In this document: positions 1-5,657 of the stretch, piece after piece
Layout: each line of letters starts with the position of its first letter
Position numbering within the stretch: the stretch's first letter is position 1
From: JAFGMQ01 sp036733345
GTDB lineage: Bacteria; Desulfobacterota; DSM-4660; Desulfatiglandales; Desulfatiglandaceae
Assembly: GCA_036733345.1 (NCBI GenBank)
Contig: DAINAR010000095.1
Span: forward strand, 1 to 7,338
Length of the DNA: 7,338 nt
Direction: 5' to 3'
The notes under the pieces: generated by a model
Told to the model about the DNA's origin: nothing
What the model saw: only the letters and a program-made list of their open reading frames with translations
Database searches by the model: none
Program-made: the position numbers and the translations under genes

Positions 1-1644
1 ATCGGATCATATATCTGGATTGAATTTGACGCAATAGTTGAGAGGCAGGGTGACTGGACCCGAACTGACGTGATCATGGGGATCATCGCCCTGATACTTG
101 TCATGGAAGCAACACGCCGGGCCATCGGGCTGTTCATGTCTGTCATTGCCGTTATTTTTCTGGTATACGCTTATTTTGGCCCATATATGCCTGACCTTCT
201 GGCCCACAGGGGGTACAGCATCGAGCGTATAGCCACAACCCTTTATCTGACTACCGAAGGCATCTGGGGACTGCCGATAGGAGTTGCCGCCACATTTGTT
301 TTTGTCTTTGTCCTGTTCGGGGCCTTTCTGGAGAGTTCGGGCGGCGGAGATTTTTTTATAGATATGGCCTACAGCCTGACAGGCCGGATGACGGGCGGAC
401 CTGCCAAGACAGCGGTGCTTGCCAGTGGTTTCATGGGATCTGTTTCAGGATCGGCAGTGGCTAACGTTGTCACAACAGGCGCTTTTACAATTCCAATGAT
501 GAAAAGGGTTGGTTATAAACCACATGTAGCCGGAGCAATTGAGGCTTCCGCATCTACAGGTGGACAGCTCATGCCGCCGATAATGGGTGCAGGGGCCTTT
601 CTCATGGCAGAATTTACAAACACATCATACCTGCATATCATCAAGCTTGCTATTGTTCCTGCAATACTTTATTACATGTCAGTACTCTTTTTCGTGCATT
701 TTGAGGCAAAAAAGGAAGGTTTTATCCCTGCATTAAAATCAGATCTTCCAAAGATAGGAGCAACTCTGAAAGACGGACTTCACTTTCTTTTTCCCGTAGC
801 TGTGCTCATCTATGTGCTTGTCAATAATTACAGTCCTAATATGGCCGGCTTTGTGGCAGTAGTATCAACTGTCTTTGCGGCAATGTTCAGAAAACGAACC
901 CGTCTCAGCCTCAAAGCAATTTTTTATGCACTGGAATCAGGCGCCAAAAAGGCAATCATGGTATCAACCGCATGCGGATGCGCCGGTATTATTGTTGGAT
1001 GTGTAAGCCTTACAGGGCTGGGCCTGAAATTTTCCAGCATGGTTGTTTCACTTTCAGCAGGAAGCCCATTTCTTGCAATTATGCTTATCGGCGCGGCATC
1101 TCTTGTTCTCGGCATGGGTCTGCCCGTTACGGCATCATACATAGTCCTGGTTATCCTTGCAGGTCCAGCCTTGATGGAACTCGGTCTGCCTATCCTCGTT
1201 GCACATATGGTTGTGTTCTGGTACAGCCAGGATGCCAACGTAACCCCCCCGGTAGCACTTGCATCCTTCGCAGGGGCTGGTGTAGCAGGTGCATCTCCTA
1301 TGAGGACAGGCTTTACATCATGGAAAATAGCAAAAGGACTCTACATCATTCCAATTGTAATGGCATACCGGCCACTCCTTGGAAACGGGCCCGCATCTCT
1401 GGTTGTTCTTACAATGCTGCTTACAGCCCTCGGACTGATAGCCTTTACAAGCAGTATGGAAAGCTTCCTTATTCGGAAACTGACAATATATGAGACTGTA
1501 ATCGTAGGAGCAACATCTTTAGCAATGTTCTGGCCGATTTACTGGTTAAGCATTGCAGGTGCAGTTGTATTTCTTGCCATCCTTGTGATTCAGTGGCTTG
1601 AATGGAAGCGGGAAAAAATATCTGGTTTGAGGGAGGAGGAATGA
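1..1644 (+). CDS. TRAP transporter permease, fused 4TM/12TM type (DctQM-like), 5'-truncated by window edge
   Basis: Inner-membrane permease of a tripartite ATP-independent periplasmic (TRAP) transporter, which uses an ion gradient to import organic anions delivered by a periplasmic binding protein. The reading frame is open from base 1 to the TGA at 1642-1644, giving 547 residues. The ATG at 70 is internal, because family-typical sequence precedes it. Recognised landmarks are LVMEATRRAIG near the visible N terminus, LLAHRGYS, the glycine-rich GGPAKTAVLASGFMGSVSG, TTGAFTIPMMKRVGY and STGGQLMPPIMGAGAF, followed by hydrophobic helices consistent with the DctM domain. A second conserved block, GMGLPVTASYIVLVILAGPA, and the DANVTPPVALASFAGAG segment also fit the family. 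The protein ends in a charged tail (REEE). Family members of this fused type usually work with a TAXI-type solute receptor often encoded next door, so one may lie just left of the window (inference). The substrate is unknown; carboxylates are typical. The missing N terminus would carry the DctQ-like helices. Confidence 0.93.
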   Translation: MGSYIWIEFDAIVERQGDWTRTDVIMGIIALILVMEATRRAIGLFMSVIAVIFLVYAYFGPYMPDLLAHRGYSIERIATTLYLTTEGIWGLPIGVAATFVFVFVLFGAFLESSGGGDFFIDMAYSLTGRMTGGPAKTAVLASGFMGSVSGSAVANVVTTGAFTIPMMKRVGYKPHVAGAIEASASTGGQLMPPIMGAGAFLMAEFTNTSYLHIIKLAIVPAILYYMSVLFFVHFEAKKEGFIPALKSDLPKIGATLKDGLHFLFPVAVLIYVLVNNYSPNMAGFVAVVSTVFAAMFRKRTRLSLKAIFYALESGAKKAIMVSTACGCAGIIVGCVSLTGLGLKFSSMVVSLSAGSPFLAIMLIGAASLVLGMGLPVTASYIVLVILAGPALMELGLPILVAHMVVFWYSQDANVTPPVALASFAGAGVAGASPMRTGFTSWKIAKGLYIIPIVMAYRPLLGNGPASLVVLTMLLTALGLIAFTSSMESFLIRKLTIYETVIVGATSLAMFWPIYWLSIAGAVVFLAILVIQWLEWKREKISGLREEE

Positions 1645-1702
1645 TCTGACGACATAATCATTAAAGCGTTTTTAGGATTAAATGCTGGAACTTTTAAGTA
1701 AT

Positions 1703-1736
1703 AAAAATGCCCTTCTCTGTGGGTACTGTTTTATTT
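1703..1736. terminator. Weak possible bidirectional terminator between convergent genes
   Basis: Between the TRAP stop and the MFS stop, TGCCC (1708-1712) can pair with GGGTA (1721-1725) around an 8-base loop, with one G-T pair. The stem is flanked by AAAAA on the left (1703-1707) and by CTGTTTTATTT on the right, so a U-rich tail would follow the stem on either strand. The stem is only five pairs and overlaps the MFS stop codon. The position is right for a shared terminator, but the structure is weak. Confidence 0.3.
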
Positions 1737-2972
1737 CTCTGATTTATTTTCACTATCACCTGTAAAAAAATAGAGAATCGAAGCACATGCCAGACACAGA
1801 GAACATATTAGGAATGCTGCCCAGAAAGCATCAGGGCCTCGAGAGGCTTCAGGATATAGATACTGCATGAATATCCCCAATCCATGTAGAAAGACAGCAG
1901 AGCCCATCATTGTGAAAAAATTGATGCCTGTCATTGCAGTTCCTGACATTTCCAGGGGGGCCAGTTCTTTAATATGAGTATACATTAACAGGCCACTCGC
2001 CCTGAAAATACCCAAAGAGAGAAAAAGGGATGCGAGTATTAAAAGACTGATCCCTATGGGAACTAATGCAAGGCACAGCAGAATAATAGTCATAACGATC
2101 AGGCCCAGAAAAATTGATGTCTTACGCCTGTTAAAAAGCCTGTCTGACAGCAGGCCCCATGCTGGACCGCCAGCAACCATACCTATATTCATAAGAAATA
2201 TGATATTTCCTGTATTTATTGCTGAAAGTCCCATAACTTCAATAAGATAGGGACCAGCCCAGAGGCCCTGCAAGGAGGAGAAAACACCATAACTTACAAA
2301 AGTCCCGAATGAAATGATCCAGAAGTCCCTTTTTTTCAATATAGACTTCAGATCAGAAAAAGAACGGCGCAGACCGGCATCCGGTTCGTTAAATGAAGAA
2401 GCAGTATATTCCAGTTGAGGTCTGTCACGCACTACAATATAAATGATGACCACTATAATAAGATTTATAACTGCAATCAGACAGTAGGACCAGCGCCATC
2501 CCATAAGTTGAACAAGAAGTACGAAAGGAGTCGTAGCCGCCATGTTTCCTGAAGTCCCGATGGAAAATACTATCCCTGTGAGGGTGGCAAATCTTAGGGG
2601 ATCAAACCACATAGTTAGAAGTTTCAGTGTCCCCATGAGATTGCAGGCCATTCCGATGCCCAGGAGAATACGCCCGGCTATTCCTGAATATAGAGAGCCG
2701 GCCCCGGCAAATACAAAAGCGCCGGCAACCCCGACCAGTGAAAGTGCGGTAATCATCCGCCTTGGCCCGATTCTGTCCAGTAATATACTTATGGGTATCT
2801 GAGTGACGGCAAAGGCATAGAAAAATGATGCTGAGATCAGCCCCAGCCCTTTGGTGTCAATTGAAAAATCCACAAGGAGATCCTGGGCAATGACAGCGTT
2901 TGATACTCTGTAAAACTGAGAAAGGAAAAAATTAGACGAAGTTACTATAAATATTAACCATCGACGCGACAT
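1731..2972 (-). CDS. Major facilitator superfamily (MFS) transporter
   Basis: A complete 413-residue secondary carrier of the inner membrane, normal in length for a 12-helix MFS protein. Hydrophobic helices begin at residue 4. The signature loop between helices 2 and 3 is present as LLDRIGPRRM (about 64-73), and a degenerate copy, GLLSDRLFNRRK (about 273-284), sits at the equivalent place in the second half, as expected from the internal duplication. A charged stretch around 182-217 is the central cytoplasmic loop. The tail after residue 403 is short and polar. The start at 2972 is chosen because helix 1 follows immediately, the next methionine is residue 73, and AGAGAAGG lies just upstream (spacing about 3). 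The gene converges on the TRAP gene and diverges from the CoA-transferase operon. The position suggests transport of a carboxylate or related metabolite, but no residue identifies the substrate. Confidence 0.9.
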   Translation of the reverse strand: MSRRWLIFIVTSSNFFLSQFYRVSNAVIAQDLLVDFSIDTKGLGLISASFFYAFAVTQIPISILLDRIGPRRMITALSLVGVAGAFVFAGAGSLYSGIAGRILLGIGMACNLMGTLKLLTMWFDPLRFATLTGIVFSIGTSGNMAATTPFVLLVQLMGWRWSYCLIAVINLIIVVIIYIVVRDRPQLEYTASSFNEPDAGLRRSFSDLKSILKKRDFWIISFGTFVSYGVFSSLQGLWAGPYLIEVMGLSAINTGNIIFLMNIGMVAGGPAWGLLSDRLFNRRKTSIFLGLIVMTIILLCLALVPIGISLLILASLFLSLGIFRASGLLMYTHIKELAPLEMSGTAMTGINFFTMMGSAVFLHGLGIFMQYLYPEASRGPDAFWAAFLICSLCLACASILYFFTGDSENKSEK

Positions 2973-3128
2973 ATACCTTCTCTTTATTATTGCTCAGTTG
3001 TTTGTTACAAGTCCTTTTTTATGATCCGTCTAATATTGAGAAATGCGAACAGGGTTGTATAGAAAGAGAAGAGAATCGAAAATTGTTACATATCGGCTGA
3101 ATATATTGAATGAGCAAAAAGCGGTCAA

Positions 3129-3144
3129 GGGAAAAGATGTTGCA
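3129..3144 (+). promoter_or_regulatory. Candidate sigma-54 (-24/-12) promoter for the CoA-transferase operon
   Basis: GG at 3130-3131 is followed, after exactly ten bases, by GC within TTGCA (3140-3144). This matches the invariant GG-N10-GC spacing and the TTGCA box of RpoN promoters. The -24 box is otherwise poor (GGGAAA against TGGCAC). Transcription would start near 3155, leaving a leader of about 46 bases before the ATG at 3201. Sigma-54 control of CoA-transferase operons is known (E. coli ato with AtoC), which makes the match plausible but does not prove it. Confidence 0.33.
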
Positions 3145-3190
3145 GTTATAAATTACCTCAATGAAAAATTTTTCAGACCAAATATTTTTA

Positions 3191-3196
3191 AGGAGG
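3191..3196 (+). promoter_or_regulatory. Strong ribosome binding site for CoA-transferase subunit A
   Basis: AGGAGG ends four bases before the ATG at 3201 and fixes that start. It is a near-perfect anti-16S match and suggests efficient translation. The weakly supported open frame that begins at 3043 reads through this site, which argues against that frame being a real gene. Confidence 0.8.
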
Positions 3197-3200
3197 AAAC

Positions 3201-4178
3201 ATGGAGATTACTCAAGATAAAATAATGAGTCTCAAGGAAGCCATAAAAAGGTTTGTTACTGACGGCTGTCATATATCTTTTGGAGGATTTACACTGAATA
3301 GAAACCCAATGGCAGCCGTATATGAGATTATAAGACAAGGCATAAAAAACCTTCACTTATATGCGCATTCTAACGGCCAGGCAGTTGATGAACTTATCGG
3401 AGCGGGTTGTGTTGACAGGATTGAAATTGCCTATGGCGGAACAGGCAGATTCGCACCAACATGTATATGTTTCAAAAGGGCTATTCAGGAAGGTTCATTA
3501 CAGTTTGAAGACTATTCAAACTATCATATGACCCTGCGATTTCTTGCCGGGGCAATGGGGGTTCCTTTCCTTCCCACAAGGTCTTCTCTGGGGACTGATA
3601 TCATTGAAAAGTGGGGCTTTTCAAAAGATGTTAGAGAAAAAGATCCAAGAATCCCAAACGAAAAATTGAAGGTAATTGATAATCCCTTTGGGACCTGGGC
3701 TGATACACCTAAAGTCGTACTGCTTCCTGCAATAAATACTGATGTGACAATAATTCATGTCCAGAAGGCTGATATTCAGGGAACACTCAGGATAAAAGGC
3801 CTGACATTTGCCGATGTTGAACAGGCAAAATCGGCAAAGCATCTAATTGTCACCTGTGAAGATCTTGTTGAAAAGATGGAACTTAGGGACGATCCTGATC
3901 AGAATCAGATACCTTTTTTCAATGTTGACGCCCTGGTGCACATGCCTAACGGCGCCTATCCCACTGCATGCTTTCGCTATTACGACTATGATCCGGTTTA
4001 TCTTAATGAGTATAGAGAATATGCAAAGAGCGATGAGCTTTTCAAGGAGTACCTTGATAAGTTTGTCTTCGGAGTTGAGGATCATAAGGGTCTGATTGAA
4101 CTTGTTGGTGAAGATAGAATTCGGAAAATCAAGGCTGATCCGAGAACAGGATATGCATCTAACCTTGAAAGGAGATAA
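3201..4178 (+). CDS. Family I CoA-transferase, subunit A (glutaconate CoA-transferase GctA-like)
   Basis: The 325-residue alpha subunit of a heteromeric CoA-transferase, close to the roughly 320 residues of Acidaminococcus GctA. Such enzymes move CoA from an acyl-CoA to a free carboxylic acid in the cytoplasm. Landmarks shared with GctA as I recall it are DGCHISFGGFTLNRNP (21-36, the family N-terminal signature, with R where many members have G), YEIIRQGI (41-48), LQFEDYSN (100-107), a VPFLP segment (121-125), VIDNPF (158-163), TIIHVQKADIQGTLRI (183-198), IVTCEDLV (216-223) and NGAYPTACFRYYDYD (250-264). It ends in tandem stops (TAATAA), and subunit B starts 13 bases later. The SSLGTDI stretch (128-134) looks more like IpdA-type ring-opening hydrolases than like GctA, so the name glutaconate should be read as family, not substrate. 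The start is set by the AGGAGG site. Confidence 0.9.
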   Translation: MEITQDKIMSLKEAIKRFVTDGCHISFGGFTLNRNPMAAVYEIIRQGIKNLHLYAHSNGQAVDELIGAGCVDRIEIAYGGTGRFAPTCICFKRAIQEGSLQFEDYSNYHMTLRFLAGAMGVPFLPTRSSLGTDIIEKWGFSKDVREKDPRIPNEKLKVIDNPFGTWADTPKVVLLPAINTDVTIIHVQKADIQGTLRIKGLTFADVEQAKSAKHLIVTCEDLVEKMELRDDPDQNQIPFFNVDALVHMPNGAYPTACFRYYDYDPVYLNEYREYAKSDELFKEYLDKFVFGVEDHKGLIELVGEDRIRKIKADPRTGYASNLERR

Positions 4179-4179
4179 T

Positions 4180-4185
4180 AAGGAG
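4180..4185 (+). promoter_or_regulatory. Ribosome binding site deciding the start of subunit B
   Basis: AAGGAG lies six bases before the ATG at 4192. The same frame is open back to an ATG at 4096, but that start would lie inside the subunit A gene, lacks such a site, and would add 32 residues that do not resemble the family. The start at 4192 is therefore preferred. Confidence 0.8.
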
Positions 4186-4191
4186 AGACAG

Positions 4192-4959
4192 ATGAATAAT
4201 TATACCTTCAGAGAGATGATGACAATAGCTGCCGCCAGAGAGATAATGGACGGTGATATTGTCTTTTGCGGAACAGGCATATCAATGCTTGCGGCCATGG
4301 CTGCGAAACATATAAGCGCCCCCCATAGCGTGATCTTTTTTGAGACAGGGGCCATAGATTCACTTCTTGAAGAGGTTCCTCTTGCAGTCGGAGATTCGCG
4401 GGTGATGTTCTGGACTTCTGTAAACGGAGGCTTGGCCGATTCGTTCGCTACCATGCAGAACAGGTTTACCGGCAAACATGTTGTTGGAATACTGGGCGCC
4501 GCTCAGATAGATAAATATGGCAACCTTAATTCAACCGCCATAGGAGACTATTTCAGGCCGGATGTCCGTTTCTCAGGCAGTGGAGGGGCCTGTGATGTCG
4601 CTTCATTCGTGAACAGGACTATCATCTTCATGCAGCAGGAAGAAAGAAAGTTTGTAAATAAGCTGGACTATCTCACCAGCCCCGGATATCTTGACGGGCC
4701 TGACGGCCGTAAAAAAGCAGGACTGCCGGAAGGCGGGCCATCAGCTGTAATAACAAACATGGCGGTTATGCACTTTGATGAAAAAACAAAGGAAATGTAT
4801 TTGAAAGGCTATTATCCGGGAATTACCCCTCAGGAAGTGCTTGATAATATGCAGTTTAAAGTAGACATATCAAGGGCGGAGGAAATGTCGGCTCCATCTG
4901 AGGAGGAACTCGGTATTCTGCGCGAGCGATGCGACCCTCAAAGGCTGATCCTGGGTTAA
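4192..4959 (+). CDS. Family I CoA-transferase, subunit B (glutaconate CoA-transferase GctB-like)
   Basis: The 255-residue beta subunit (GctB is about 266), which carries the active-site glutamate. The segment FFETGAID (49-56) places E51 where GctB has its catalytic glutamate (VESGLMD in GctB), the residue that forms the glutamyl-CoA thioester in this family. Other matches are FCGTGI (25-30), EVPLAVGDSRV (61-71), GAAQIDKYGNLNSTAIGDY (102-120), the glycine loop SGSGGA (128-133) and the run EERKFVNKLDYLTSPG (150-165), all with close counterparts in GctB. E51 supports true transferase activity rather than the hydrolase activity of IpdAB relatives, which are reported to lack this glutamate. The gene follows subunit A after 13 bases and must be co-transcribed and co-translated with it. 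The substrate pair is not deducible, because no neighbouring beta-oxidation gene is visible. Confidence 0.9.
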   Translation: MNNYTFREMMTIAAAREIMDGDIVFCGTGISMLAAMAAKHISAPHSVIFFETGAIDSLLEEVPLAVGDSRVMFWTSVNGGLADSFATMQNRFTGKHVVGILGAAQIDKYGNLNSTAIGDYFRPDVRFSGSGGACDVASFVNRTIIFMQQEERKFVNKLDYLTSPGYLDGPDGRKKAGLPEGGPSAVITNMAVMHFDEKTKEMYLKGYYPGITPQEVLDNMQFKVDISRAEEMSAPSEEELGILRERCDPQRLILG

Positions 4960-5021
4960 TAGTCATTTTACTGCTTAAAACTCAAAGCTGAATTAAGAAT
5001 AGACAAAAAGCAAAGAATAAA

Positions 5022-5086
5022 CCAGTGTCAGGAAATATATGAAGGGACAGTACCTGTTGGATTTAATTCACATCATGTGACTGTCC
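5022..5086. repeat. Nested inverted repeats at the convergent junction, overlapping the end of the HAD gene
   Basis: GGACAGT (5045-5051) has an exact inverted copy, ACTGTCC (5080-5086). Between them, ACAG/CTGT (5047-5050 and 5054-5057) and CACAT/ATGTG (5069-5073 and 5075-5079) can also pair. CAGG (5029-5032) can pair with CCTG (5053-5056). The right arm encodes the last residues and lies against the stop codon of the minus-strand HAD gene. No T-run follows on either strand, so this is not a canonical intrinsic terminator. It could be a factor-dependent end, an mRNA-stabilising fold, or a degraded palindromic element. Confidence 0.4.
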
Positions 5087-5657
5087 ATTCAATCATGTCC
5101 GCCATCTCGCCCCAGTCCTTTACAGTCTTAAATGGATGAGGTTTTCTATTCCAGGGTTGTTCAAAAACAATCGGAATAACAGATGCCTGGTCAAGCAAAT
5201 AACAGGTTTCGAGTCGGTCTTCCACAAAATACTTGACCCCGTATTTAAGAAGTATCGGAAGTTTTTCCTCATGAGTTCCTGTGGATTCGAGTCGAACGGA
5301 ATTTGTATCAGATATTTTCAAATGGAAGTTGACCCATTTTAGAATCGCATCCCTTTCAGGCCTTGCCGTTACAAAAAGGAGCGGTCCAAGGTTTGCAAGC
5401 CTGATCAGGACATCAGTAGCTCCGCTGATTGGCCTTATTCCCTCCTCAACAGGATAATCCAGTATCCTTTGGATGATTTCCCGAAACATCACCTCATCAA
5501 TATCCATGTGCTTCCAGAATTCATACTCGGTAATTGCGTCATAATCTATTTGAAAACCATATTCATTTTTTGCAATTTCTATAAAGCTTCGAAATGTATC
5601 AGCAAACACTCCATCAATGTCAAAAGCCAGTTCGTTTGTTTTAATTTTTTTAAACAT
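5073..5657 (-). CDS. HAD-superfamily phosphatase, 5'(3')-deoxyribonucleotidase-like (NT5C type)
   Basis: A 194-residue cytoplasmic haloacid dehalogenase-fold protein, probably a Mg-dependent phosphatase. Motif I is FDIDGVFAD (12-20), with nucleophile D13 and acid/base D15. Motif II is FVTAR (95-99), with T97. Motif III is probably K132 in HEEKLPI, and motif IV is VEDR (145-148). A helical cap lies between motifs I and II, a common arrangement in small nucleotidase-type HAD proteins, and the late PWN (168-170) also occurs in NT5C-like proteins. The ATG at 5657 is chosen because it starts just before motif I, has AGGA five bases upstream (5663-5666), and overlaps the kinase stop by 8 bases. The frame stays open upstream to 5798, but that would add 47 residues inside the kinase gene. 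The overlap implies translational coupling to the kinase. The physiological substrate is unknown; a nucleotide or another small phosphate ester is likely. Confidence 0.82.
   Translation of the reverse strand: MFKKIKTNELAFDIDGVFADTFRSFIEIAKNEYGFQIDYDAITEYEFWKHMDIDEVMFREIIQRILDYPVEEGIRPISGATDVLIRLANLGPLLFVTARPERDAILKWVNFHLKISDTNSVRLESTGTHEEKLPILLKYGVKYFVEDRLETCYLLDQASVIPIVFEQPWNRKPHPFKTVKDWGEMADMIEWTVT

Larger units (their letters stand above)
2973..3200. other. Divergent intergenic region between MFS gene and CoA-transferase operon
   Basis: These 228 bases separate two divergently read genes and must carry both promoters unless transcription enters from elsewhere. Seen here are a sigma-54-like element reading right (3129-3144), the palindromic 9-mer TTGTTACAA at 3002-3010, and a second TTGTTACA at 3083-3090. 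I see no convincing sigma-70 promoter for the MFS gene. A short open frame (3043-3225) crosses the region, but it has no ribosome binding site and no recognisable protein features. Confidence 0.6.

Noticed and set aside
972..1493. 173-residue plus-strand open frame and its opposite-strand companion at 924-1238
   Set aside because: Both are out-of-frame shadows of the TRAP gene, with unnatural Cys/Arg/Ser-rich composition and no domain.
70..1644. ATG at 70 as the true start of the TRAP permease
   Set aside because: The frame is open to base 1, and the residues before the ATG fit the family, so the gene is truncated by the window edge.
3043..3225. A 60-residue open frame upstream of and overlapping the subunit A start
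   Set aside because: It has no ribosome binding site, no recognisable domain, and runs through the strong AGGAGG site into the next gene. It is probably chance.
4096..4191. N-terminal extension of subunit B
   Set aside because: It overlaps the subunit A gene, lacks a ribosome binding site, and the start at 4192 gives the family's normal N terminus.
4960..5072. Intrinsic terminator after subunit B
   Set aside because: Only a short AT-only CTTAA/TTAAG pair and palindromes without a T-run are present, so no canonical terminator is called.
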